Part shown: positions 17,230-25,849 of the stretch, piece after piece | How the letters are laid out: each line of letters begins with the position of its first letter | Numbering within the stretch: the first letter of the stretch is position 1 | From: Bacillus mycoides | Lineage (GTDB): Bacteria > Bacillota > Bacilli > Bacillales > Bacillaceae_G | NCBI RefSeq assembly: GCF_001757995.1 | Contig: NZ_LXLV01000035.1 | Span: 62,001-126,000 of the forward strand | DNA length: 64,000 nucleotides | Reading direction: 5' to 3' | The notes under the pieces: model-generated | The model's database searches: none | What the model was told of the DNA's origin: nothing | The model's input: the letters and a program-made list of their open reading frames with translations, nothing else | Made by a program: the position numbers and the translations under genes

Positions 17230-17466
17230 ATGCATCCTCATTGGAACCCAAATTTAAATCATCAATATGTTTACTCGCCCCATACTGCAAGGAATACACT
17301 GCATTATGATTCGCAATACATGATGCAGTGTATCGCAAGTCTTGAAAGTCAATTAGCTAAATTAATCTCTTTAATCGAAGAAAATAATCATTTAATTAAA
17401 TCAATGGAACAACAGCAAAACCAAGTTTGTGCACCAGCTGGAGGTTCTGTTATTGTTCGGATGTAA
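17230..17466 (+). CDS. Conserved small protein, possibly spore-associated
   Basis: 78 residues. The N-terminus is His/Asn/Tyr-rich (MHPHWNPNLNHQYVYSPH). A short predicted coiled coil follows (CIASLESQLAKLISLIEEN), and the end is GGSVIVRM. The very strong RBS is AAGGAGGA. The composition resembles small Bacillus spore-coat proteins, but no family is recognised and the spore link is inference. Confidence 0.6.
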   Translation: MHPHWNPNLNHQYVYSPHTARNTLHYDSQYMMQCIASLESQLAKLISLIEENNHLIKSMEQQQNQVCAPAGGSVIVRM

Positions 17467-17470
17467 TTCG

Positions 17471-17515
17471 AATTCAAAAAACACACTTTGTAGTATAAAG
17501 TGTGTTTTTTGAATT
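17471..17515. terminator. Bidirectional terminator
   Basis: A 19-bp perfect stem (arm starts AATTCAAAAAACACAC) with a 7-base loop between convergent genes. Confidence 0.9.
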
Positions 17516-18350
17516 ATTTTCTTTTTGTATAAAACCCTTGCGTAATTCGGTCTAATATAATCGCAATCACGACGATAGCTAGTCCAGCTTCAAATCCCAT
17601 TCCGATATTTACTTGTGTTACAGAGCGATATACATCGACGCCAAGTCCTGGCGCTCCTACAAGTGAAGCTGTTACAACCATTGATAACGAAAGCATAATA
17701 CTTTGATTCACGCCAGCCATGATCGTTCCGGTTGCGAGCGGTAATTGTACTTTAAATAATTTTTGTGATGCGGTAGAGCCAAACGCATTCGCAGCTTCAA
17801 TTAAATCTTCTGGAACTTGTCTAATTCCTAAGTCTGTAAATCTGATTGTCGGTGGCATAGCAAAAATAACGGAAGCAATAATGCCTGGTACGACGCCTAC
17901 TCCAAAAAATGTTATCGCGGGAATGAGATAGACGAATGCCGGCATTGTTTGCATAAAATCTAATGTCGGTTTTAAAAATTTTGAGAAACGTTCATTTTGA
18001 GATGCTAAAATGCCAATTGGAATTCCGACAATAATTGAAATAATAACTGACGTAAGTACGAGCGCTAATGTTTGCATCGTTTGTGCCCAGTAGTTAATAT
18101 TTAAAATAAATAATAATCCGATGAGCGTAAAAATGACTAAAGATAATTTTCTCGTTGTGTACCAAATAAGGAAACATAGGAGAATAATCATCAATATGGC
18201 TGGTATTATTGTTAAAAAATTAGTGAGTAAATCAACAAATCCACCGATAATATAGGAGAATCCTCGGAACAAGCCTTCAAAGTGCTCATATAAACTTGCA
18301 ACAAATGAATCAACCCATTCGCCTAACGGAATGCGCGGAATATTATTCAT
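17514..18350 (-). CDS. opuAB: Glycine betaine/proline ABC transporter permease (OpuAB-like)
   Basis: 278 residues with five to six transmembrane helices and the EAA loop typical of BPD permeases (LIEAANAFGSTASQKLFKVQLP). Hydrophobic segments match ProW/OpuAB over the full usual length of about 280. It overlaps the ATPase gene by 8 bases, so both are made from one transcript. It forms the membrane channel for compatible-solute uptake; the exact solute is inferred from family. Confidence 0.88.
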   Translation of the reverse strand: MNNIPRIPLGEWVDSFVASLYEHFEGLFRGFSYIIGGFVDLLTNFLTIIPAILMIILLCFLIWYTTRKLSLVIFTLIGLLFILNINYWAQTMQTLALVLTSVIISIIVGIPIGILASQNERFSKFLKPTLDFMQTMPAFVYLIPAITFFGVGVVPGIIASVIFAMPPTIRFTDLGIRQVPEDLIEAANAFGSTASQKLFKVQLPLATGTIMAGVNQSIMLSLSMVVTASLVGAPGLGVDVYRSVTQVNIGMGFEAGLAIVVIAIILDRITQGFYTKRK

Positions 18351-19548
18351 CGTCTTTCACCTCTTCCTCGATGTTTCCTGCAAGAGCTTGAATGACACTT
18401 TCACGTTTAATAATTCCTCTTAACCTTTTCTTTTCATCAATTACGGGTAATGGATATTTCATCTCCGCCATTTTTGCATACGTTTCTTCCAGTAATGTAT
18501 CTAAATAAACGTGTGGAATATCGTTAAGTAATAAATCAGCAATTGGCCATTGTTTTTTCATTGCTTTACTTGCATCATCCGCTGTTAAAATACCTAAAAA
18601 CTCATACTTTTTGTTCACAACATATACCGTAGAAACACCTGCATTTCTCATAATTTGCAGAGCTACACGCGGCCCACGATCGATTAATAACGTTTCTGGT
18701 CTTTTTAAAATAGATTCTGCCGTAATTACTTTTCCTAAATTCACATCCGCAACGAATTTCTCTACAAATTCATTTGCAGGGCTCATCATAATTTCTTCCG
18801 GTGTTCCAATTTGGACAATTTCTCCATCTTTCATTAATGCAATACGATCACCAATTCGAAGAGCTTCATCTAAATCATGTGTAATAAAAATAATTGTTTT
18901 CTCCATTTTGTCTTGTAGCTCTAACAATTCATCTTGCATTTCTTTTCGAATAAGTGGGTCTAATGCACTAAATGATTCATCCATAAGTAAAACATCCGGG
19001 TCATTCGTAAGCGCTCTTGCAATACCAACTCGTTGTTGCATCCCGCCACTAAGTTGACTTGGATAATTATCTTTATGGTGATCAAGTCCTACTAACTGTA
19101 GCGATTCTAACGCTTTATTTTCTCGTTCTTCTACTGGAACTCCTTGTATTTCTAAACCGTATGCAACATTTTGTATTACCGTACGATGTGGAAATAAAGC
19201 AAACTTCTGAAAAACCATACTCATTTTCGTCCTTCTTACTCTTCGCAATTCTTCTTTTCCCATCGTTGCGATGTCTTCACCATCTATGTATATATGCCCT
19301 GCTGTCGGTTTAATTAATTGATTTAGCATTCGAACTAACGTAGATTTCCCGCTACCGGATAAACCCATAATGACAAAAATCTCTCCTGTGTATACTTCAA
19401 ACGTCGCTTTTTTTACCCCAACGTTCATTCCTGTTTCTTTTAATATTTCTGATTTACTTTTTCCTTCCTTTAATAAAGCAACTGCCCTTTGAGGGTGTTT
19501 CCCAAATACTTTTGTTACGTTTTCAATACGTACCTTTGTATTATCCAT
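18343..19548 (-). CDS. opuAA: Glycine betaine/proline ABC transporter ATPase (OpuAA-like)
   Basis: 401 residues. Walker A GLSGSGKST (62-70), signature LSGGMQQRVG, and Walker B with LLMDESFSALD are all present. Two C-terminal CBS domains (about 275-390) sense ionic strength in OpuA-type transporters. The N-terminal KHPQRAVALLKEGKSKSEIL extension is typical of ProV/OpuAA. It is divergent from the binding-protein gene across a 173-base promoter region. Confidence 0.9.
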   Translation of the reverse strand: MDNTKVRIENVTKVFGKHPQRAVALLKEGKSKSEILKETGMNVGVKKATFEVYTGEIFVIMGLSGSGKSTLVRMLNQLIKPTAGHIYIDGEDIATMGKEELRRVRRTKMSMVFQKFALFPHRTVIQNVAYGLEIQGVPVEERENKALESLQLVGLDHHKDNYPSQLSGGMQQRVGIARALTNDPDVLLMDESFSALDPLIRKEMQDELLELQDKMEKTIIFITHDLDEALRIGDRIALMKDGEIVQIGTPEEIMMSPANEFVEKFVADVNLGKVITAESILKRPETLLIDRGPRVALQIMRNAGVSTVYVVNKKYEFLGILTADDASKAMKKQWPIADLLLNDIPHVYLDTLLEETYAKMAEMKYPLPVIDEKKRLRGIIKRESVIQALAGNIEEEVKDDE

Positions 19549-19721
19549 GTCACTACTCCTTTTCTACCCATCTATTCACATAGTGTTGCGATTTTACAGA
19601 GAAATATTACATAAAAATGACATATATAAGATTTCTTTAAAAATTCTTGTTTCCGTTCATAATAAGAAGGTTCACTTATAAATTAATTTATAAAAAGCAA
19701 ATGCTTCACAGGAGGTTTTGA

Positions 19722-20579
19722 ATGCGACAAAAAATATGGCTTATAAGTCTTTTGTTATTTATTAGTATGATTTTCACTTCTTGTAATGCAACAAATGCGA
19801 ATTCGAAAGGAAAAATTAAACTTGGTGTAACAAGTTGGAAAGAAAACATCGCAACCGCAAATATGTGGAAAGTTTTATTAGAAGAAAAAGGCTATAAAGT
19901 TGAACTCATGTATTTAGAAAAAGCTGCGATATGGACTGGCGTCGCACGTGGTGATGTTGATGCGAATCTAGAAGTATGGCTTCCTGTTACGGATAAACCA
20001 TTAAATGCCCGTTACAAAGATGACATCGTCTTAAAATCAAAATGGTATGAAGGTACCGGGCTTGGTTTAGTCGTCCCTTCTTATGTAAAAAACGTTAACA
20101 GTATTGAAGATTTAAATGCACATAAAGATGAGCTAGATAATAAAATTGTTGGGATTGAACCTGGTAGTAGCCTTATGAATTTAACGAATAAAGCAATGAA
20201 GGAATATGATATAAAACTAAAACTTGTCCAATCTTCAGAAGCTGCGATGATGAGCGAACTAAAGAAGGCATATACGAAAAAGAAACCAATCGCTGTTACG
20301 CTTTGGAATCCTCATTGGGGCTTTTCAGAATTTGACTTAAAATATTTAAAAGACCCTAAGAAAGTATATGGTGAAAAAGATGACATTTATTACTCAGTTC
20401 GCAAAGGTTTTGAAAAAGATCATCCGGATATTGTGAAATACTTTGATCAATGGAAAATGAACGATGAACAACTAGGTACTTTAATGGTCATGCTAAATAA
20501 AACGAAAGATCCGGAAGAAGCCGCGCGAAAATGGATTAAAAAGAATCAAGCTTTAGTTGATGAATGGATAAAAGAATGA
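19722..20579 (+). CDS. opuAC: Glycine betaine ABC transporter substrate-binding lipoprotein (OpuAC-like)
   Basis: 285 residues. A lipoprotein signal (MRQKIWLISLLLF, lipobox IFTSC) anchors it on the outer face of the membrane. The OpuAC domain follows (KIKLGVTSWKENIATANM, ARGDVDANLEVWLPVT, AVTLWNPHW), with several Trp residues available for the aromatic ligand cage. In B. subtilis opuAC is the third gene of opuAA-AB-AC. Here it is on the opposite strand with its own RBS (AGGAGG). Confidence 0.88.
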   Translation: MRQKIWLISLLLFISMIFTSCNATNANSKGKIKLGVTSWKENIATANMWKVLLEEKGYKVELMYLEKAAIWTGVARGDVDANLEVWLPVTDKPLNARYKDDIVLKSKWYEGTGLGLVVPSYVKNVNSIEDLNAHKDELDNKIVGIEPGSSLMNLTNKAMKEYDIKLKLVQSSEAAMMSELKKAYTKKKPIAVTLWNPHWGFSEFDLKYLKDPKKVYGEKDDIYYSVRKGFEKDHPDIVKYFDQWKMNDEQLGTLMVMLNKTKDPEEAARKWIKKNQALVDEWIKE

Positions 20580-20582
20580 CAA

Positions 20583-20621
20583 AAACAGGCTAGGGAATTT
20601 ATCATATTCTCTAGCCTGTTT
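20583..20621. terminator. Bidirectional terminator between opuAC and clpP
   Basis: An 11-bp core stem (AAACAGGCTAG/CTAGCCTGTTT) is extended by five more pairs including one G-T wobble, with T-rich flanks. Confidence 0.88.
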
Positions 20622-20625
20622 CATG

Positions 20626-21207
20626 TTATTTTTTTTCAATAACTGCATCAACAATTCCATATTCCTTCGCTTCTACTGCCGTCATAAAATAATCTCTTTC
20701 TGTATCATGAGCTACCTTTTCTACTGGTTGCCCTGTTCGATCAGATATGATTTTGTTAATATCATGTTTTAACTTTAATATTCTTTTTGCTGTAATTTCA
20801 ATCTCCGTTGCTTGCCCTTTTACACCGCCAAGTGGCTGATGAATCATGATTTCACTATTAGGGAGCGCAAATCTTTTTCCCTTTGCGCCAGCTAATAGTA
20901 AAAGCGCACCAAATGATGCCGCAAAGCCCATACAAAGTGTTTGCACATCTGGTTTAATAAGGTTCATCGTATCTAATATTGCAAATCCCGCTGTCGTTGA
21001 ACCGCCCGGACTATTGATATACAGGAATATATCTTTTTCTGCATCTTCCGCTTCTAAAAATAATAATTGCGCTACCACACAGCTTGCAACTTGATCGTTA
21101 ATTTCTGAACCAATCATAATAATTCGGTCTTTTAATAATCTTGAATATATATCATAGGAGCGTTCTCCTAATTTCGTTTGTTCTACTACGTAAGGAATTG
21201 CATTCAT
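20626..21207 (-). CDS. clpP: ATP-dependent Clp protease proteolytic subunit, accessory paralogue
   Basis: 193 residues of a complete ClpP with the triad Ser98 (GFAASFG), His123 (MIHQP) and Asp172 (TERDYF). The serine motif is AASFG rather than the usual ASMGA. This and the location next to a sigma factor suggest the second ClpP that B. cereus-group genomes carry rather than the housekeeping one. ATG at 21207 is chosen for its GGAGGG RBS; the frame is open to 21222. It lies 20 bases after the sigma-factor gene. Confidence 0.85.
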   Translation of the reverse strand: MNAIPYVVEQTKLGERSYDIYSRLLKDRIIMIGSEINDQVASCVVAQLLFLEAEDAEKDIFLYINSPGGSTTAGFAILDTMNLIKPDVQTLCMGFAASFGALLLLAGAKGKRFALPNSEIMIHQPLGGVKGQATEIEITAKRILKLKHDINKIISDRTGQPVEKVAHDTERDYFMTAVEAKEYGIVDAVIEKK

Positions 21208-21227
21208 ATTAAATCCCTCCATCTATT

Positions 21228-21914
21228 TTATGCCGCACTAAGCATACAACTGTAAGAAGAAGGTTTTTTCATACTGAATAATAACACCGGTTGTATTGAT
21301 GGTAACTTAGTAAAGTCTATTGTTGGGAGAAGTTTCGTCAACAATTCAGGTCTTTCTTCACGAATAGAAGTTACAACGATTTCAATATCATCCGTGTACT
21401 CCACTATTTCAATGCCTTCTTCACTTACAGTTTTCAGCCTATTTCTACTCCTAAATAACGATGCTTTCACTGCACCTTCTGATACCGAACATACTTTAGC
21501 AATATCCGCGATACTATACTGAAAAACATCCTTCAATAATAAAATTACAGATTGTTGCACATTTAACGAAGACAATACTTTCCCTACCATTTCATACAAA
21601 TCTGCAATTTTCCCATGTGGTTCTTCAAATGTATTTTGCTGTTCTAACTTTTCTTGAACGGATTTTGATTTCATTTGATCTAACCATTGATTTCGAGCAA
21701 TTTTATACAGAAGCGTTATACAAATTTTCTTCTCACTATACTTTTGAAGAACTTTGCAAATTGCTTCTTGGGCAAGGTCTTCCCCATCCCATTTGTTTTT
21801 CGTCAAAAACGTACAGTATCTTTTTACCTCTGCATAATGTTCAATTAAAAAATTTATATTTGAATGATTCATATCGATATGATTCTTTAAAACCTGAGTT
21901 ACTTTTGTGCACAA
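21228..21914 (-). CDS. Sigma-70 family RNA polymerase sigma factor (ECF-like)
   Basis: About 228 residues. Region 2 is seen in WDGEDLAQEAICKVLQKY. A region 4 helix-turn-helix is seen in YSIADIAKVCSVSEGAVKASLFRSRNRL. Then comes a C-terminal extension of about 60 residues. No anti-sigma gene adjoins it. The start is TTG at 21914, eight bases after GGAG; GTG at 21923 would overlap the RBS. The clpP paralogue is the next gene on the same transcript, so this factor may be controlled by, or control, ClpP; that is inference. Confidence 0.78.
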   Translation of the reverse strand: MCTKVTQVLKNHIDMNHSNINFLIEHYAEVKRYCTFLTKNKWDGEDLAQEAICKVLQKYSEKKICITLLYKIARNQWLDQMKSKSVQEKLEQQNTFEEPHGKIADLYEMVGKVLSSLNVQQSVILLLKDVFQYSIADIAKVCSVSEGAVKASLFRSRNRLKTVSEEGIEIVEYTDDIEIVVTSIREERPELLTKLLPTIDFTKLPSIQPVLLFSMKKPSSYSCMLSAA

Positions 21915-22057
21915 AATAACCACTCCTTTTCAGCGCTTACTTATTAAACGATTGAACAAATAAAAAAGTTACGGGGCTTATAATAAATTTTATGTTTATG
22001 TTCATGAATACGGGTCATAAATATGTTATATAGCATTTTACATGAGGAGGAATCAAT

Positions 22058-22378
22058 TTGCCAAAATTAACAGTGGAAGGTACCGGAACTTTTGATATTA
22101 AAGAAGGAACGAAATTAGTATTAGCACTTGAAGATAACGGTGTACACATTCTTCATCGTTGCGGTGGCAAAGCCAGATGTACAACTTGCCGAATTGAAGT
22201 CATTGCAGGTGATTTTTGTGAGGCGACAAATGATGAAAAACAAGCTATTACGGAAAAAGGAATTGAAGACCACTTACGATTATCGTGCCAAATGCGTGTA
22301 CATAAAGATATTGCTGTTCGCCCTATACTTACAGTTGAAAATTCCGGTTTAGATGCTGGACCACGTCCGGCGGAGTAA
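22058..22378 (+). CDS. 2Fe-2S ferredoxin
   Basis: 106 residues from a TTG start with GAGGAGGAATCAA upstream. The plant-type cluster ligands are Cys35, Cys41, Cys44 and Cys77 (HRCGGKARCTTCR, LSCQMR). It is an electron carrier; its reductase and client are not visible. It is translationally linked to rpiA: the rpiA RBS (GGAG) overlaps the end of this gene. Confidence 0.9.
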   Translation: MPKLTVEGTGTFDIKEGTKLVLALEDNGVHILHRCGGKARCTTCRIEVIAGDFCEATNDEKQAITEKGIEDHLRLSCQMRVHKDIAVRPILTVENSGLDAGPRPAE

Positions 22379-22382
22379 AATG

Positions 22383-23045
22383 ATGAATTTAAAACAGCTA
22401 GCCGGTGAATATGCTGCTGGCTTTGTAAAAGATGGAATGAAGGTTGGACTTGGTACGGGTTCAACTGTATATTGGACAATACAAAAGTTAGGGAAATGTA
22501 TGCAAGAAGGTTTATCCATTCAAGCTGTACCAACGTCAAAAGAAACTGAAGTATTAGCTAAACAACTATCTATTCCGTTAATCTCTTTAAGTGAAGCCGA
22601 TATACTCGATCTCACAATCGATGGAGCAGATGAAATCAATAATGATTTACAATTAATAAAAGGTGGCGGTGGTGCGTTACTTCGAGAAAAAATTGTTGCC
22701 TCCTCCTCTAAAGAACTTATTATTATTGCAGATGAATCCAAACTCGTTTCACATTTAGGCACCTTTCCACTTTCTATTGAAATCATCCCCTTCTCTTGGA
22801 AGCAAACTGAAAAGAGAATTCAATCCTTAGGATGCGAAACACGTTTACGTATGAAAGATGGCGGACCATTTATAACTGATAACGGCAATTTAATTATTGA
22901 TTGTATTTTTCCAAATAAAATACTGAATCCAAATGATACACATACAGAGTTAAAGATGATTACCGGTGTAGTTGAAACAGGATTATTTATCAATATGACG
23001 AACAAAGCGATCATCGGAACAAAAAACGGTATAAAAGAATATTAA
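22383..23045 (+). CDS. rpiA: Ribose-5-phosphate isomerase A
   Basis: 220 residues with GLGTGSTV near the N-terminus, TIDGADEI and IKGGGGALLREK, the conserved RpiA phosphate-binding and catalytic loops. It interconverts ribose 5-phosphate and ribulose 5-phosphate. Two adjacent ATGs exist. The second, at 22383, is 7 bases after GGAG and is preferred. The gene starts 4 bases after the ferredoxin stop, an unusual pairing. Confidence 0.92.
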   Translation: MNLKQLAGEYAAGFVKDGMKVGLGTGSTVYWTIQKLGKCMQEGLSIQAVPTSKETEVLAKQLSIPLISLSEADILDLTIDGADEINNDLQLIKGGGGALLREKIVASSSKELIIIADESKLVSHLGTFPLSIEIIPFSWKQTEKRIQSLGCETRLRMKDGGPFITDNGNLIIDCIFPNKILNPNDTHTELKMITGVVETGLFINMTNKAIIGTKNGIKEY

Positions 23046-23057
23046 GCATTTTAAAGG

Positions 23058-23080
23058 CTGACTTTTGCAAATCAGTTTTT
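23058..23080 (+). terminator. Weak terminator after rpiA
   Basis: A short CTGA/TCAG stem with inner TT/AA pairs is followed by six T residues. Confidence 0.5.
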
Positions 23081-23150
23081 TCTTTTATAGCATTACAGTA
23101 TGATATACTATGAAAACACATTCATATCACACTAGAAAGGGCTGAACAAT

Positions 23151-23585
23151 TTGCAATCCAAACTCATAACAGAACTTATTGATCTAGAAACTGCCTTTTA
23201 CATTCGAAAAGAAGTATTTGTAAAAGAACAAGGTGTCCCTCTTGAAGATGAATTCGATAAATTTGATGAAATCGGTGAGAAATGTAAACATATTTTAGTT
23301 TATTATAATAAGCTTCCTGTAGGAACTGGTCGTATACGATTCGTTGACGGAATGGGTAAACTAGAACGAATTTGTATTTTAAAAGACTATCGCAAATACG
23401 GATTAGGCAAAGTAATAATCAAAGCACTAGAAGAAATTGCTCGTAACAAAGAAGCAAACAAAGTTAAACTACACGGTCAAACACAAGCTGAAGGGTTTTA
23501 TGAAAAATTAGGCTATCAAACTTCTTCCGACGTATTTATGGAAGATGGAATTCCGCACATACTTATGATGAAAGAATTGGCGTGA
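23151..23585 (+). CDS. GNAT family N-acetyltransferase (ElaA/YjcF-like)
   Basis: 144 residues from a TTG start behind AGAAAGGG. The N-terminal FYIRKEVFVKEQGVPLEDEFDKFDE is the ElaA/YjcF subgroup signature. Acetyl-CoA motif A reads DYRKYGLGKVIIKALE, and a QTQAEGFYEKLGY segment follows. The acceptor is unknown. It has its own terminator. Confidence 0.85.
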   Translation: MQSKLITELIDLETAFYIRKEVFVKEQGVPLEDEFDKFDEIGEKCKHILVYYNKLPVGTGRIRFVDGMGKLERICILKDYRKYGLGKVIIKALEEIARNKEANKVKLHGQTQAEGFYEKLGYQTSSDVFMEDGIPHILMMKELA

Positions 23586-23590
23586 TAAAT

Positions 23591-23633
23591 AGGGTATTAT
23601 ATGAATCTGCATTATGGATTCATATAATACCCT
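23591..23633. terminator. Terminator after GNAT gene
   Basis: A 17-bp perfect stem (AGGGTATTATATGAATC and complement) with a 9-base loop, followed by T residues. Confidence 0.88.
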
Positions 23634-23789
23634 TTCTGTATCTTATTCGTTTCAAAGTCTCTTTGATTAATATTCTAGACAGAGATTTGTAAGCATTTAA
23701 CTTAATGGTAATTTAGTGCTATCCCAACAATACTATGAATAGAGATGTATTCGATACATACTCTTATACCGCTAAATTTACGCTTCTTA

Positions 23790-23842
23790 CAAATAAAAAA
23801 ATGATGATCCTTGCACACTCAGGAATCATCGTTTTTTATTTG
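23790..23842. terminator. Long hairpin, terminator of a decayed minus-strand gene
   Basis: The outer stem is CAAATAAAAAA with TTTTTTATTTG, the inner stem GATGATCCT with AGGAATCATC (one bulged A). It directly follows the stop codon of the remnant at 23851. Confidence 0.75.
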
Positions 23843-23850
23843 TATAACGT

Positions 23851-23973
23851 TTAATTTGATTTTACTCTTGTAGAAGAGGCTTCGTTATTCCACATTCTAA
23901 ATCCATCACCCATACTGTAATTCGTCAAATTATAGACTGCACAAGTATTTATAAGTCCAAGTATACGCTCCGT
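23851..23973 (-). pseudogene. Remnant of a secreted beta-gamma-crystallin/I36-like protein
   Basis: The minus-strand frame ending at 23851 reads TERILGLINTCAVYNLTNYS then MGDGFRMWNNEASSTRVKSN and has no start codon. The final segment resembles the last repeat of I36/beta-gamma-crystallin domains, which often end in a WND.ASS pattern, like the intact gene at 7175. A different frame just upstream reads NGAYTWTYKY, suggesting a frameshift. The rest of the 546-base gap (to 24179) shows only an inverted repeat (TGCAACTCA near 24059 and TGAGTTGCA near 24088) and a hairpin at about 24118-24142. Confidence 0.35.
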
Positions 23974-24179
23974 TCATAAATGAATGATCCAAGCGGTGTT
24001 TTTTAAAACAATAGATTCTTGGAAAAAGACATTCGCATTTTAATAATTGATATTTCTTGCAACTCAATATATCCTATTATTAGAAATGAGTTGCATAATT
24101 AGAAATCATCACAAAGAGAATCTGCAGGTGTGCAGGTTCTTTTTTATAACATAACTCAAACAAAGCAGAGGTGAAAAGA

Positions 24180-24377
24180 ATGGGGACATTAAAATCTTTA
24201 AAGCGTGACGTATACTTATTTATTGCAGGATTAATTTATTTTTCTACAATATGTATTTCAATATATATTACAGAAAATACATTTAACTGGCTGAGTTTTA
24301 TTCCCGCACTAGCAATGTTATGTGGCTTGGTATTAAGTTTATTAGATATAAAAAATAAAAATTACAAGATAAAATAA
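24180..24377 (+). CDS. Small two-helix membrane protein
   Basis: 65 residues from ATG at 24180, six bases after AGAGGTG; GTG at 24171 lies in the RBS itself. Two transmembrane helices (YLFIAGLIYFSTICISIYI and LSFIPALAMLCGLVLSLL) are followed by a basic tail (DIKNKNYKIK). The function is unknown. A short hairpin (CTGCA/TGCAG with T-run) precedes it. Confidence 0.6.
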   Translation: MGTLKSLKRDVYLFIAGLIYFSTICISIYITENTFNWLSFIPALAMLCGLVLSLLDIKNKNYKIK

Positions 24378-24514
24378 AAAGCAGCCTCTTTAGATGTTTT
24401 ACTTTCATTTCCCAAATAATTTTGTCGCCCATAACCATACAGTTACCGCATACAATACATATTAAACAAAATTCATTCTTTCCATTTAATCAATCCCTCT
24501 ATTCATATAACATC

Positions 24515-24546
24515 AAAGTGTCTATATCTTTTAATATAGACACTTT
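24515..24546. terminator. Terminator after the glycosyltransferase gene
   Basis: A 13-bp perfect stem (AAAGTGTCTATAT/ATATAGACACTTT) with a 6-base loop lies downstream of the minus-strand gene. Confidence 0.88.
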
Positions 24547-24560
24547 TCACATGTATTGTG

Positions 24561-25757
24561 TTAATACCTACCTGTAAACTTAAAAATCTCATCAACAGCA
24601 TGCTTATACCCACCTGATTTTCGGAAAGACTCCTTCATATTCAAAGCAGCCTCTTTAAATGACGGATTATTTAATAATAGCTCTACACTTTCACGTAGTT
24701 GATCCTCAGTTAATTCTTTCATATGTAACTTAATTCCTGCCCCGAGATTCTCCACTTGATTCGCGATTACTGGCTGATCTGCACTTTGCGGAATTACAAT
24801 GAGCGGAACACCGTTATATAGTCCTTCATGCGTACTGTTCATACCGCCGTGTGTAATAAATAGTTTCGTATATTTGAGAAGTTCAGTTTGTGGTACATAG
24901 TTTTTCACAATGAAGTTTTTAGGGATATTACCTAAATCACTTATTTCCGTTTTGTTGCCAATAGACATAACAATTGTATGCTTACTATTCTCGAACGCCT
25001 TCATACAAAGTTTATAAAAATCAAGCGCTTCATTAAAAACAGTACCTAATGAAATGTAAATCAGGCTTTTTTCTTCAATTGAAGTGTAATCAAAACCTTC
25101 ATTTTTCACTTGTGTAGAGATAGATGGACCCACAAATTTGAATGTTTCATTAAATGTATCCCCAAAAGGTTGGAACTCCTTAATTGTATACACAATAGTA
25201 AGTGAAGCTGGATTACAGAAAACTTCATACGGTGAGTTTATATCAACACCATATTTTTCTGTAATTCCATTAGTTAAGTTTTCAAAATCATTATGTATTC
25301 TATCCTGAACTTCCAGTGGGATATTTTTAGAAAGATGGTCTAACATTTGTTTAAATGATTTTTCATCTTGTGAAAAAGATGTGCATGAATTTATGGCCGG
25401 AAGATTAAGAATTTGGGCAATTAAATGACCACAGCCAAACATAGAATCATGAATCATGTAATCAAAATGTTCTCCTTCAATTTGTTCTAAAACACTAGGT
25501 ATTACAACATCCGTTGTATGTAGAAGGCCGTTTATTCTTTCCTGTAAATAATTTCGACCACCGGAAAGAAATGCTTGTATAAATTTTTGATCATCAATCG
25601 TTCGTACAGTAGCACCTGTCTTCTCTATACGCTCCCTGAAAGCCTCTATTGAAAAATAAACTACCTCTTCACCGCGAGAAATCAGTTCTTCTACAACCTG
25701 TAATGTTGGATTTATATGTCCTTCTGATCCAGCGTTAATGAATAAAACACGTGCCAT
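24561..25757 (-). CDS. MGT-family UDP-glycosyltransferase (GT1, YjiC-like)
   Basis: 398 residues in the GT-B fold. The N-terminus INAGSEGHINPTLQVVEEL carries the catalytic-His region. The C-terminal donor-binding block reads FITHGGMNSTHEGLYNGVPLIVIPQSADQPVIANQV, the GT1 signature. Such Bacillus enzymes glycosylate flavonoids, macrolides and other aglycones from UDP-glucose; the natural substrate is unknown. The RBS is AAGGAGTG. Confidence 0.9.
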   Translation of the reverse strand: MARVLFINAGSEGHINPTLQVVEELISRGEEVVYFSIEAFRERIEKTGATVRTIDDQKFIQAFLSGGRNYLQERINGLLHTTDVVIPSVLEQIEGEHFDYMIHDSMFGCGHLIAQILNLPAINSCTSFSQDEKSFKQMLDHLSKNIPLEVQDRIHNDFENLTNGITEKYGVDINSPYEVFCNPASLTIVYTIKEFQPFGDTFNETFKFVGPSISTQVKNEGFDYTSIEEKSLIYISLGTVFNEALDFYKLCMKAFENSKHTIVMSIGNKTEISDLGNIPKNFIVKNYVPQTELLKYTKLFITHGGMNSTHEGLYNGVPLIVIPQSADQPVIANQVENLGAGIKLHMKELTEDQLRESVELLLNNPSFKEAALNMKESFRKSGGYKHAVDEIFKFTGRY

Positions 25758-25849
25758 TCAAAACACTCCTTAAATTTTAAAATTTCTATGTTGTAAAGAG
25801 TATGGATACTTTCCATACTCTTTACGGTGTTATATGTATCATTTTCCTG

